A stretch of 64,000 bases of DNA from Planctomycetota bacterium (GTDB lineage: Bacteria; Planctomycetota; UBA11346). The stretch covers positions 16,368 to 80,367 of the forward strand of contig BJHQ01000021.1 of NCBI GenBank assembly GCA_014193115.1. The letters run 5' to 3'. Position 1 is the first letter of the stretch. Each line of letters starts with the position of its first letter. The notes under the pieces were generated by a model, which ran no database searches, had not been told where the DNA came from, and saw only the letters and a program-made list of their open reading frames with translations. Positions 8,271 through 16,610 of the stretch are shown here, piece after piece. Both the position numbers and the translations under genes were made by a program.

Positions 8271-9191
8271 TCAACCGGTGCGGTACTGCTTCAGCCAGGC
8301 GTAGAGGCCATCGCCTGGGCAGATGGTCGGGCGCAGGTCGCGATGGCCATAGATCTTTGCCAGCGGAAGCCGGTACCTGGCCCGGCTGTCTTCCAGAAAC
8401 GCTCGCAGCGAGGCCAGCTGACGAGCGCTGGGCGCCGCCTTGGAAAAATCGCCGATCACGGTCACGCCCAGGTTGTTGGCGTTCGATCCCGACACGTGGG
8501 CACCTTGGAACTTGATCGGCCGACCTTCATAGATCGCCCCGTCGCGGCCGACCAGATAGTGATAGCCGATCGCTGCCCAGCCGCGATCTTCGTGATGATA
8601 GCGCTCGATGCCGCGGATCACCGCGATGTCATTGAGGTCAGCCATATGACCGTGTTCGCCGGTGTGGTGGACGGTGATCCGATCGACCCGGTCGAGCAGG
8701 ACATGGTTCGCCGCGATCTTCTGATTGGTCCAGGTGCTGCGCGGCACCAGGCGATAGGGTTCCTCGCCCGGCTGCAGCACCGGACCTTGGGGACCAGCAA
8801 TCGGCTTTTCAGCGACCGCGATGCGTTCAGCAATAGCATTCGTCCCAGGCAGCCACAGGCGCTGTCCCGGTTTGATCGCGATGCCGGCGAGGCGGTTCGC
8901 CTCCTGGATCGAGGCCACCGGGATGCCGGCTCGGCGGCTGATCGACGACAAGGTGTCGCCGGCCGCCACTGAATACCACACCCCCGGTTCAGCTTCGATC
9001 TGCAAAGGCGCGGCGGGCTGGTTGATCGCTTTGGTTTGAGGCGATTCGCGAACGCAGCCGGCCAGCACGCTGGCTCCGCCCAGGACTCCGGCCCCGCCCA
9101 GGACGAGGATTCCGCGCCGGGTCAGGCCGCCTGGGTCCAAGCCCGCCGCGCCGGTTGCCGGGGAACCATCATCACTTTGGCTGCGAGTCAT
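8271..9191 (-). CDS. LysM and N-acetylmuramoyl-L-alanine amidase (Amidase_2) lipoprotein
   Basis: A 306-residue exported peptidoglycan hydrolase. The N-terminus carries a twin-arginine-like LTRRGILVL followed by a hydrophobic run and a lipobox VLAGC, so it is probably a Tat-exported lipoprotein. A LysM domain follows (WYSVAAGDTLSSISRRAGIP to GQRLWLPG). The C-terminal Amidase_2/PGRP domain has the zinc-binding pattern: ITVHHTG for the first histidine and YGHRDLRPTICPGD for the second histidine and the cysteine. It should cleave the amide between N-acetylmuramic acid and L-alanine. I chose ATG 9191 because it places the Tat signal near the N-terminus; the frame stays open upstream to 9335 but without a signal-like sequence. 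Confidence 0.85.
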   Translation of the reverse strand: MTRSQSDDGSPATGAAGLDPGGLTRRGILVLGGAGVLGGASVLAGCVRESPQTKAINQPAAPLQIEAEPGVWYSVAAGDTLSSISRRAGIPVASIQEANRLAGIAIKPGQRLWLPGTNAIAERIAVAEKPIAGPQGPVLQPGEEPYRLVPRSTWTNQKIAANHVLLDRVDRITVHHTGEHGHMADLNDIAVIRGIERYHHEDRGWAAIGYHYLVGRDGAIYEGRPIKFQGAHVSGSNANNLGVTVIGDFSKAAPSARQLASLRAFLEDSRARYRLPLAKIYGHRDLRPTICPGDGLYAWLKQYRTG

Positions 9192-9565
9192 GGGTCGGGA
9201 TCCTCGCCGGAGATCGGCCAGCGCAACATCCCGAAAGCATGCAGCCGGACAGAAGCGGATGCGCCACCAGGGAATCCGCCCGATCACCGGCTGAGTGCGG
9301 CGAGCCCCAGCTTGCCTTGGCGTTGGTTCAACCACCTGCCCAATGCCAGATCGTGGCCGGCCTGAGAGAGGCGAGCCCCAGCTCGCCTTGGCGTCGATTG
9401 CCGGACAGATTGGGAAACCGCCAAAGCGCTGAACCGCCGAAGCACCACGAGTCGGAAGGAAGGAGAAAAACCATCCGCATCCAGTTGGTCCACCGATCGA
9501 TGGAGAATTTCCTCATTTTTCCTTGGCGTCTTGGCGCCCTGGAGGGTTTTATTCGCTTTTATGGA
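9192..9565. repeat. 374-base intergenic region with degenerate dispersed repeats
   Basis: This gap holds no gene but several repeat-like pieces. An 18-base hairpin unit, ggcgagccccagctcgcc, occurs at 9370-9387 and, with one change, at 9299-9316; both copies continue with ttggcgt. A second family, seen as gaaaccgccaaagcgctgaa near 9414 and ccttggcgtcttggcgcc near 9521-9538, resembles the ggggaaccgccaaggcgaag sequence at about 37923. The gap separates the amidase gene from pssA on the same strand. No tract of Ts follows the hairpins, so I do not call them intrinsic terminators. Confidence 0.55.
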
Positions 9566-10513
9566 TCAACGGCCCAATGCCGGGCCGTCGTCAGGCAGCA
9601 CCGGCACCGCCGAGCTGCCGGCATCCTCGGCATCGTCGTCGGCGTCGTCGGCGAGTGCGTCGCGGCCCTTCGCCCAGTTCTGCCTCGCTCGCAGGGCCGC
9701 CAGGCCCAGCCCGGAAAGCAGGTAGCCGGTGGTCACCACCAGCAAGGTGATCGCCGGATAGCTGACCAGCAGGACGATCAGCAATAAAAGAACGATGAAA
9801 CCGGTGAAGGACATCCGCCCGAGCACGGTGTTGCCGACATGGGGATAGGGCAGATTCGAGACCATCAGCAGGCTGCCGATGAAGAGCACGCCCAAGGCGC
9901 CGAAGCGGAACGGATCGAGGTTGATCAACCCGGAGTAATGCCCTGCCGTCACCAGTCCCCAATCGGTCAGCTGGCTGGTGAATTCCTCATGGATGATGAT
10001 CCAGGCGCAGATCACCGCGGCGAAGCCCGGTGACGGCAGGCCGCGGAAATGCGATGTCGGACCCTCGTGGGATTCGACATTGTAGCGGGCCAGACGGATC
10101 GCCGCCATGACCGGCGCGAACACGGTGATGAACCACAAGATGCGCTGGCCAGGATCGAACACCCCTGGCTCGCCCAGGACCAGCCGATGGACCAGCACCG
10201 CCGGCGCGACGCCGAACGACACCAGATCAGAGAGGCTGTCGAGTTCGGCGCCAAACGGGCCGCTGGTCTTGGTCAAACGGGCGACCTTGCCATCGAGCAG
10301 ATCGCAAACCATCGCGGCGAAGATCAGGATGGCACCGAGTTCGAGCCGGCCGTGGGCGGCGCACAAGATGGCGGTGACGCCGCAGGCCAAATTCCCAGCA
10401 GTGAGCAGGGTCGGCAGCACGGGCAGAGTCTTGAGCCGGCGGATGCGGGCCTGCATCGCCTCGCGGAACACCCCGGCTTTACCCGGCCCTGGACGTTGCG
10501 GATCGAGGTTCAT
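9566..10513 (-). CDS. pssA: CDP-diacylglycerol--serine O-phosphatidyltransferase
   Basis: A 315-residue integral membrane enzyme that makes phosphatidylserine from CDP-diacylglycerol and serine. The complete CDP-alcohol phosphotransferase signature, D-x2-DG-x2-AR-x8-G-x3-D-x3-D, is present from DLLDGKVARL to GAELDSLSD. Several hydrophobic helices follow, and the tail is acidic (DDADDDAEDAG), outside the family core. I chose ATG 10513; the frame is open further upstream but not protein-like. It lies downstream of psd, so two successive steps of phosphatidylethanolamine synthesis are encoded together. Confidence 0.9.
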   Translation of the reverse strand: MNLDPQRPGPGKAGVFREAMQARIRRLKTLPVLPTLLTAGNLACGVTAILCAAHGRLELGAILIFAAMVCDLLDGKVARLTKTSGPFGAELDSLSDLVSFGVAPAVLVHRLVLGEPGVFDPGQRILWFITVFAPVMAAIRLARYNVESHEGPTSHFRGLPSPGFAAVICAWIIIHEEFTSQLTDWGLVTAGHYSGLINLDPFRFGALGVLFIGSLLMVSNLPYPHVGNTVLGRMSFTGFIVLLLLIVLLVSYPAITLLVVTTGYLLSGLGLAALRARQNWAKGRDALADDADDDAEDAGSSAVPVLPDDGPALGR

Positions 10514-10563
10514 AGGAAATTTGTCAAACTCGGCGCGATCATGCCGTGATTGCCCATCGCGAA

Positions 10564-10584
10564 GTTCCGAGCGTCTCTCGGAAC
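10564..10584. other. Hairpin between the small membrane gene and pssA
   Basis: A perfect 8-base stem, gttccgag pairing with ctcggaac, encloses a 5-base loop (cgtct). It lies in the 175-base gap between the 68-residue gene and pssA. There is no T tract, so it may be an RNA-processing or attenuation hairpin rather than a full terminator. Confidence 0.35.
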
Positions 10585-10688
10585 CTGGTGGTACCCAACG
10601 AGTTGGCTGCCGCCCCAGTCCTCCGGACCTGGTCGGGGCATCGCTCCACTGCACCCGCTCGTTCGGGCCTTCGTCCCCAACCCCGGGA

Positions 10689-10895
10689 TCACGGGTCGCG
10701 ATCCGGGATGAACCAGCTGATCACTTGCAGCGCCAACCACAGGCAGGCATTCGCCATCAACGCGGCGACCACCCATCCCGGCAGCGTCCGTTGCAGCAGG
10801 ACATAGCCGATGACTGATGTGATCTGAGCGACGAAAAACGCCAGCAGCGCAACCGAACCGATGGAAAACAACAGAGATTTCCTTGACCGGTGCAT
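10689..10895 (-). CDS. Small two-helix membrane protein (68 aa)
   Basis: A 68-residue protein with a basic N-terminus (MHRSRKS) and two hydrophobic segments, roughly residues 8-31 and 41-62. ATG 10895 lies seven bases after the psd stop, so it is probably cotranscribed with psd, between it and pssA. I do not recognise a family. A role linked to phospholipid synthesis is suggested only by position. Confidence 0.5.
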   Translation of the reverse strand: MHRSRKSLLFSIGSVALLAFFVAQITSVIGYVLLQRTLPGWVVAALMANACLWLALQVISWFIPDRDP

Positions 10896-10902
10896 ACGCG
10901 AC

Positions 10903-11562
10903 TCAGGCCAGCAGCTCGGCGATGACGGTTTCGCCGCCGCGTACCCGATCGCCGGGCTTGACCAGGATCCGATGCGACCGCTCGATCGGCAGCCAGACCT
11001 CGGTGCGGCTGCCGAAGCGGATCATCCCATAGCATTCCCCACGAATTAGATGCTCGCCAGGCCGGCGGGCGCAGATGATCCGGCGGGCGATCAGGCCGGC
11101 GATCTGGCGCACGAGCAGGCGCAATCCTGGCGACACCGTTGCGTCGGCCTCGACCAGCAGGGTCAGCGCTTCATTGCGGCTGCCGGCGTCGCGATGCCGG
11201 GCATCGAGGAACGTTCCCGGCCGATGTACCGCCGATACGATGGTTCCGGCGATCGGGCTGCGATTCACATGGACATCGAACACCGACAGAAAAATGCCGA
11301 GACGCATCGCCCGGCCGCCGAGCTCCGGACAATCGGCCTCGGCGAGGTCGTCGATCACGCCATCCGCCGGCGCCACCAGCAGGCGCTCGCCAACCGGCGG
11401 AGTGCGCTGCGGATGCCTGAAAAACCACAGGCAGAATGCGCCAAGGAAGATCGCGACCACGGCGCCGATGGCTTGCGCGATGCCGGGTGGAAGCACCCAA
11501 ACCGCCACGCCCAGGACCACAGCCACCGGGATCAGGACCGGCCATCCCCAGGGCGCGATCAT
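10903..11562 (-). CDS. psd: Phosphatidylserine decarboxylase, short form
   Basis: A 219-residue proenzyme of the short Psd type. One or two N-terminal hydrophobic segments are followed by the core VAPADGVIDDL, FLSVFDVHVNR and the self-cleavage site RFGSRTEVWLP near residues 182-192, where cleavage between G184 and S185 would create the pyruvoyl group. It converts phosphatidylserine to phosphatidylethanolamine at the inner membrane. It lies upstream of a small membrane gene and pssA in what appears to be one phospholipid operon. Start ATG 11562 is the first in frame and fits the family N-terminus. Confidence 0.92.
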   Translation of the reverse strand: MIAPWGWPVLIPVAVVLGVAVWVLPPGIAQAIGAVVAIFLGAFCLWFFRHPQRTPPVGERLLVAPADGVIDDLAEADCPELGGRAMRLGIFLSVFDVHVNRSPIAGTIVSAVHRPGTFLDARHRDAGSRNEALTLLVEADATVSPGLRLLVRQIAGLIARRIICARRPGEHLIRGECYGMIRFGSRTEVWLPIERSHRILVKPGDRVRGGETVIAELLA

Positions 11563-11667
11563 GGCGTGGCACGGCGTGGTCCCGCCGGTCCGAGTTCTGA
11601 TAGGGTCGCCATGGATTGGGGATTCTGCGCTTGAAACGACGTGGACCAGGGGCCACTCCGTTGCCGA

Positions 11668-13149
11668 TCACCAGCGCGACAGAAAGGAGATCTCCATATT
11701 CCAACCCCAGCGTGGCAGCTGATACGCCGCGCCACCGCTGCCACCGACCGAAGGTTCCGAGCGGGCCTGCCACCAGGGCGCGACCACATGCATGCCGGCT
11801 CCAAGTCGCAGCCGGCCGAGCCGGGTAAGGCCCGGTGGCCCGAAACCAAGGTGGCTGCGGACGGCCAACTGGCTGGCCGGACGCACACTCTGATCCTGGG
11901 TATAGTCAGCATCTTTTTCCACAACTGCGATCCGTTCGACCCGGGCTCCGGTCAGCACCTGGCCTTCGATGTCGGCTTTGACCCAATACGCCTCGGGCAG
12001 CCGCAGGCGCAGCTCGGTGCCAAGCATGAATTGGTCGGCCTGGACCGAATTGCCGCGATATTCGTAGTCTTCAGCGTCGCCCCAGCGGTACTCGGACAGG
12101 AAATCCCAGGCCCACCAGTCACCCTGGCCCAGCCAGCGCGAGGGCCACACGATCTGCACACCATAGCCGGTGCTGCGCATGGCATAGAGAAACGACTGGC
12201 GGACGTCCTCGGGATGCGGGCTGGTCGGCTGGTCTGACGGTAGGCTCGATGCATTGATCCAATCGAAAGAGATCCCGCCGTTGGTGGCGCCAGAGCGCGG
12301 ATTGACCTCGGCAAAATAGGTCATGGCCACACCGCAATCGCCCGACGGCAACACCGCTGAGCCGGCCCGCACCCACATGCCGGCTTCTTGCCGGGCGACA
12401 CTGGCGGCGGTATCGGACAACGTCCTGCGGTCGAACCCGACGAACCGGCCACCGATCCACCAATTGCCCTGGTTTCCGCGGCTCACCAGGTCAAGCGCCG
12501 CATCCCAAGGCACGCCTCCGCGCGCGGTCGGGGCGAGGGATCCGGTCAACCGCAGGTCCAGTCCGCCGGGTCCGACCTCCCGCATCATGGCCGGATTGTC
12601 GATGGCCATGGTCAGGCCAGCCCGCGCCCACGCGAAGGCGGTCTGCTTGCGGGAATATTCGTAGGGCAGATAGGCGGGAGGGATGTGCAAGATTCGCTGA
12701 TGCAGGTAATTCTGCATGCGATCGCCGGCATAGGCCCCGGACAGGGTCGCGCCCAGCCCCGCCGCCCACTGCCAGCGCACCAGGCCGACCATCTGGTCGA
12801 TGCCATGATCGCCGACGCCCAAGGAGAACCGGTGCTCATCCACCCGCGACGCTTCGCTGCCGATCAGGGTCGGATCTCCAGTGCCATCCGGCCGATCGCG
12901 CCGCGTCAGCACCGCGTAATCCCACCCGGCGATCACCGTCACTGGCAGGGCTGCGGTCTTCCACTGACCCCCGAGGGCGGCGCCATAGGTCCGGCCATCA
13001 TCGTCATCGAGAATCCGGTCGACCAGGTAGTCATTGGTAAAGATGCCCCACACCACCGGCTCAGGTCCGGGCCGTGGCGGCTCAGGCACCCCGCTCACCG
13101 CGCCGTGGGCACCGGATGCGAGGATCACGCCGATCAGGGAACGATGCAT
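11668..13149 (-). CDS. Outer-membrane beta-barrel protein, LpxR-like
   Basis: A 493-residue protein with a short signal peptide (MHRSLIGVILASGAHGAVSG) and alternating aromatic/polar strands throughout, ending in SFLSRW, as outer-membrane barrels do. Two segments recall the LpxR lipid A deacylase family: FTNDYLVDR with N39 and D40 near the start, and AGDRMQNYLHQRIL with a histidine at 150. If correct, it would remove a 3'-acyloxyacyl chain from lipid A. The match is partial and the protein is longer than typical LpxR, so the barrel call is stronger than the enzyme call. It diverges from the methyltransferase gene across a 97-base gap. Confidence 0.55.
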   Translation of the reverse strand: MHRSLIGVILASGAHGAVSGVPEPPRPGPEPVVWGIFTNDYLVDRILDDDDGRTYGAALGGQWKTAALPVTVIAGWDYAVLTRRDRPDGTGDPTLIGSEASRVDEHRFSLGVGDHGIDQMVGLVRWQWAAGLGATLSGAYAGDRMQNYLHQRILHIPPAYLPYEYSRKQTAFAWARAGLTMAIDNPAMMREVGPGGLDLRLTGSLAPTARGGVPWDAALDLVSRGNQGNWWIGGRFVGFDRRTLSDTAASVARQEAGMWVRAGSAVLPSGDCGVAMTYFAEVNPRSGATNGGISFDWINASSLPSDQPTSPHPEDVRQSFLYAMRSTGYGVQIVWPSRWLGQGDWWAWDFLSEYRWGDAEDYEYRGNSVQADQFMLGTELRLRLPEAYWVKADIEGQVLTGARVERIAVVEKDADYTQDQSVRPASQLAVRSHLGFGPPGLTRLGRLRLGAGMHVVAPWWQARSEPSVGGSGGAAYQLPRWGWNMEISFLSRW

Positions 13150-13246
13150 GGCTGGGGTTGTGGTGGGCTGAGCCGGGCTGTCCACCATCGGTATGCGAAT
13201 TGACCGACGAGCTTCCCCGGACGACTGACCGGCAAAGGATCCCCTC

Positions 13247-13759
13247 ATGACCGATTCCGTTCCGACGCCGGCCGACGCCACCGGCGGCTATGCCTGGCCG
13301 GCCGGACGTCGGCTGGCGACTGATCATGCCGCATTGGCGATCGTCGCAGGAAAGCGGGTGCTCGACCTCGGCTGCGGTACCGGCGTGTGCGGACTGTCCG
13401 CGCTGCACCTGGGGGCGACGGCGGTGACCTTCGCCGATGCCGATGCCGCCGCTCTCGCTGGAATCCGCGGACACGCGACGGTCGTCCATACCTGGGGCAC
13501 GCCGGTCCCAGGCGGACCGTGGCCGGTGATCCTGGGCGGAGATCTGCTCTATCGGCCGCAGTTCTTTGCCGCTCTGCTCACCACCATCACCGGGTCGCTG
13601 GCGGCTGACGGTGTCGCCTTGCTCAGCGATCCCCGATCGCAACTGGAATCGGACCTGCCGGAGCTGGCCCGGCAGCACGGTCTCAGCTGGGTCCAGGAAC
13701 GGCGCGCAGACTACACCCTGGTCAGCGCGTCCCGGCTGGGCTCACGATCGGTTCGCTGA
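13247..13759 (+). CDS. Class I SAM-dependent methyltransferase, lysine-methyltransferase-like
   Basis: A 170-residue Rossmann methyltransferase. Motif I is RVLDLGCGTGVCGLSAL, followed by the acidic strand end FADAD and a GGDLLY motif in the position of post-motif II. The compact size and the GGDLLY-type sequence resemble the ETFB/METTL20 and Methyltransf_16 protein methyltransferases. The substrate cannot be read from the sequence. Its 3' end overlaps the convergent MFS gene by 38 bases. Confidence 0.7.
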   Translation: MTDSVPTPADATGGYAWPAGRRLATDHAALAIVAGKRVLDLGCGTGVCGLSALHLGATAVTFADADAAALAGIRGHATVVHTWGTPVPGGPWPVILGGDLLYRPQFFAALLTTITGSLAADGVALLSDPRSQLESDLPELARQHGLSWVQERRADYTLVSASRLGSRSVR

Positions 13760-15098
13760 CCTTGACCAGTGCCAGCATGGCCACCGGCAGGAGTACGCCG
13801 ATGCCGGCGATCAGATACGGCGCCGAGGGAGACAGCGAGAAATAGGCCCCGGCCGCCACCAACGGACCGGCCGCACGGCCGAGGGATCCCGCTGAGCGGA
13901 AGGTGCCCATGGCCTGACCCTGGCGCTGCGGATCGGCGGTGAGGCTGACCAGCGTACTGAGCGCGGGAAACACCATGCCCGACGACAACGCGACCACAGC
14001 CAGCGCAGCTACCAGCAGCCATAAATGGGGGTACTGCGGCACCAGGGCCAGACCGAGGAATCCCGGCATCATGGTCAGCAAACCCGCCAGTCCGATCCGC
14101 CGGGCTCCGAACCGCCCGACATAGCGGCGGAAGATCAGCATCTGGGCCATCGCCGAGGACAAACCGATCATCATGAACAAGCCGCCCAGGTGGTGCGGCA
14201 GCAGTCCCAGATGCTGGCCAGCGAGGAACACCAAGGTCGCCTCCATGCCGGAAAACAGCAGCACATAGGCAGCGAACGAAAAGTTGAGCCGGCGTACCGC
14301 CGCGCCCAGATCAGCCGCCGCGAACAGGCGCAGCGGATTGGCGCTGCGCCCTTCTCCAGACGGAATCGATCGACGTTCGACCGGCAAGGTCTCGGAAAAG
14401 CTCCGCCACACCCAGGCCAGATTGAACAACGACAGCACGGTGGCGATCAGCGCCGGCAGCGAGAACGGGTTGAGCGCGAACATGGCGCTGCCACCGCTCC
14501 ACCAGCCGTGCCCGATCCACCACGCCACGCCGCCCAGCGCCGGGCCGACGGTGAATCCCAGTCCGAAGGCCATGCCCATCAGACCCATCGCCCGGCCGCG
14601 TTGCTCCGGCGTGGTGATGTCGGCGACCACCGCGGTGGCGGTGGAGACATTCCCTGAGAATCCGCCGGCGATCACCCGGGCGATAAGCAGCACCGTGAAA
14701 TCCGCGGAAAACACCCAGAGCAGATTGGCTGCCAGACTGCCGACCAGCGACCACAGCAGCACCGGCCGCCGCCCGATCCTATCGGACAATCTGCCCCACC
14801 ACGGCGCCGTGACGAATTGCAACAGGGAATAGAGCGCTGCCAGCATTCCGCCGAACAGCGCCGCACGCTGGCCATGATCAGCCGCCGGCACCACCGTCGA
14901 GGCCAGCTGCATCATCCAGCGGAGCAGTCCCGAGTCCCGCTCCAAATAATAGTCGAGCATCTGCCCGAACACCGGGAAGACCAGGCCGAAGCTGACCAGA
15001 TCGAGAAACAGGACGAGGAAGACGATGCCGACGGTGGTCGATCGCTTTGGGCTGAGGTTGGAAGTCAGCGGCTGAGGGCTCGGGGAAAGTCCGCTCAT
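13722..15098 (-). CDS. Major facilitator superfamily transporter, drug-efflux-like
   Basis: A 458-residue protein with about twelve membrane helices. The MFS signature between helices 2 and 3, WWGRLSDRIGRRPVLLWSL, is intact, and the N-half carries RVIAGGFSGNVSTATAVVAD, as in TetA-like 12-helix exporters. It is therefore probably a proton-coupled exporter; the substrate is unknown. It follows the respiratory cluster on the same strand after a terminator-like hairpin and overlaps the 3' end of the methyltransferase gene tail to tail. Confidence 0.82.
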   Translation of the reverse strand: MSGLSPSPQPLTSNLSPKRSTTVGIVFLVLFLDLVSFGLVFPVFGQMLDYYLERDSGLLRWMMQLASTVVPAADHGQRAALFGGMLAALYSLLQFVTAPWWGRLSDRIGRRPVLLWSLVGSLAANLLWVFSADFTVLLIARVIAGGFSGNVSTATAVVADITTPEQRGRAMGLMGMAFGLGFTVGPALGGVAWWIGHGWWSGGSAMFALNPFSLPALIATVLSLFNLAWVWRSFSETLPVERRSIPSGEGRSANPLRLFAAADLGAAVRRLNFSFAAYVLLFSGMEATLVFLAGQHLGLLPHHLGGLFMMIGLSSAMAQMLIFRRYVGRFGARRIGLAGLLTMMPGFLGLALVPQYPHLWLLVAALAVVALSSGMVFPALSTLVSLTADPQRQGQAMGTFRSAGSLGRAAGPLVAAGAYFSLSPSAPYLIAGIGVLLPVAMLALVKVSEPIVSPAGTR

Positions 15099-15142
15099 GG
15101 TTTATCAAATGGCAGAAACCGGAATGATTCTAGGATAAATGC

Positions 15143-15176
15143 AAAAAATCCCAACCAACCACAATGGAGACTTGGG
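15143..15176 (-). terminator. Probable intrinsic terminator of the respiratory supercluster
   Basis: Read on the minus strand, cccaa pairs with ttggg across a loop of about 17 bases, and attttttg follows directly. It lies just after the stop of the 90-residue gene, the last gene of the act-cox cluster, and before the MFS gene. The stem is short, so the call is moderate. Confidence 0.45.
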
Positions 15177-15189
15177 AGGTTATAAGAAA

Positions 15190-15462
15190 TCATCGTGGTT
15201 TCCTAGATCTTGCCAGCACGAATATAGCAAGGGCAATTAAAATGATACCAATGGCTACAACCAGGATTCTCCACATCATCATTGCGGCTGGATTTGTCAT
15301 CGCATAGCCACCTCCATCAAAATGATAAACCCACTCGTGGCCGACCAATGCATCAGGTCCGATAATTTGTAAGATGATTCCGAAAACAATGACGCGATTA
15401 AAAATAATAGATGCGGCACCAAAAACGATCGTTCCGATAGCTAAACACCGAACCATTACCAC
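15190..15462 (-). CDS. Small membrane protein of 90 aa, G+C-poor, downstream of coxC
   Basis: A 90-residue protein with hydrophobic stretches near residues 6-34 and 64-84 and a central polar loop (GHEWVYHFDGGGYAMTNP). ATG 15462 lies 15 bases after the coxC stop, so it is the last gene of the long respiratory cluster. Its base composition is clearly AT-richer than coxC, with many A-ending codons, which hints at recent acquisition or a different history. I do not recognise a family. A role in the oxidase is possible from position only. Confidence 0.6.
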   Translation of the reverse strand: MVMVRCLAIGTIVFGAASIIFNRVIVFGIILQIIGPDALVGHEWVYHFDGGGYAMTNPAAMMMWRILVVAIGIILIALAIFVLARSRKPR

Positions 15463-15477
15463 GGCAAGAACAGCAGC

Positions 15478-16380
15478 CTAGCCGACCACGTAGACGGTGA
15501 TGAACAGCAGCACCCAGACGATGTCGACGAAGTGCCAGTACCACGAGGCTGCAACCGCGGCGAAGTGGCGATGGGCGGCAAAATGTCCGGCCTGTAGGCG
15601 GGCCAGGACCATGAACAGCATGACCAGGCCGATGGCGACGTGGAGACCGTGGAAGCCGGTGCCGGTGTAGAAGATGGCAGCGAAGGCCGAGTGCGAGCTG
15701 TCCGCGATCGACGGATGCAGCGGATAGAACCCGCGCCGGATGAACTCGCCCCATTCAAAGCCCATGCAGCCGAGGAACCCCACGCCGAGCAGGATGGTCA
15801 CCACGAACATGAATTTGGCCAGGTTCACCTGATGCTTCTGCAGGGCGTGATGAGCGATCTCGCAGGTGATCGACGACGACAGCAGGACGAACGTGGCATA
15901 GGCCACCAGCGGTCCGCCGAAGTGGAAATCCGCGCCATGGGGCGGGCCAAAGTTGGGATCGACGGCGTGGCGATAATAGAAATAGCCGAACACCGCGCCG
16001 AAGGCCATCAGCTCACCAGTCAGGAACAACAGCACAAAATACTGGAGGTCTCGCTGCTGCGCGGCGGGATTGTGGGAGATCGGCTTTTCGCGGATGATCT
16101 GATGGCACCAGCCCATCAGGCAGCCCACGAAGATTGCCGCGCCGGTCAGCAGCAACACGACACCGAACAGCGGATAGCCGAGAGGACCCCAGCCCGGCAG
16201 GGCGCCGAGGATCGAGACCACGCCGAACGGCATCATGGTCAGCCCGACGGTGACCAGCAGCGGCCACAGACTCGGCGGTGGAATATGGGTGTTCGGATCG
16301 TTGCCGTGCTCATCGAGCAGGTGGCCAGGGGCTGACGGTCCAGGATGGCCGGCAGCAGCGGGGATCGGGGCGGTGCTCAT
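15478..16380 (-). CDS. coxC: Cytochrome c oxidase subunit III
   Basis: A 300-residue membrane protein of the COX3 family with seven or so helices. Family features include FLTGELMAFGAVFGYFYYRH, where the family has a conserved glutamate in the corresponding helix, then HHALQKHQ, FTGTGFHGLHV-like YTGTGFHGLHVAIG and the C-terminal WYWHFVDIVWVLLF. It supports subunit I in the aa3-type oxidase. The gene overlaps the 77-residue gene upstream by four bases. An N-terminal proline-rich stretch of about 35 residues precedes the first helix. Confidence 0.93.
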   Translation of the reverse strand: MSTAPIPAAAGHPGPSAPGHLLDEHGNDPNTHIPPPSLWPLLVTVGLTMMPFGVVSILGALPGWGPLGYPLFGVVLLLTGAAIFVGCLMGWCHQIIREKPISHNPAAQQRDLQYFVLLFLTGELMAFGAVFGYFYYRHAVDPNFGPPHGADFHFGGPLVAYATFVLLSSSITCEIAHHALQKHQVNLAKFMFVVTILLGVGFLGCMGFEWGEFIRRGFYPLHPSIADSSHSAFAAIFYTGTGFHGLHVAIGLVMLFMVLARLQAGHFAAHRHFAAVAASWYWHFVDIVWVLLFITVYVVG

Positions 16381-16610
16381 GGGCGGTTCGGGGTCTGGCC
16401 TGGGTCGGGCATGGAACGGCGGGTGGCGTCGCGGAGCTCAAGGCGCTTGGCCTCCTTGGCGTCCTTCGGCAGGCCGGCGACGGTGAAGACGATGAAGGAT
16501 GTCAGCAGGACCACAATCGCCACGCCGCCGAGGACCAGGCCGACGCGGTTGGCTTGCCGGCGCTGCTCAGGCGTGATGCCGGAAGCGTCCTGTATCGGCT
16601 GCTGGTTCAT
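16377..16610 (-). CDS. Single-helix membrane protein between ctaG and coxC (77 aa)
   Basis: A 77-residue protein with a polar N-terminus, one strong membrane helix near residues 24-46 (VGLVLGGVAIVVLLTSFIVF) and a charged, proline-rich C-terminus. It overlaps ctaG and coxC by four bases each (ATGA on both sides), so it is tightly built into the oxidase operon. Similar small proteins accompany ctaG in some oxidase operons, but I cannot name a family. A role in oxidase assembly is inferred from position. Confidence 0.65.
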   Translation of the reverse strand: MNQQPIQDASGITPEQRRQANRVGLVLGGVAIVVLLTSFIVFTVAGLPKDAKEAKRLELRDATRRSMPDPGQTPNRP

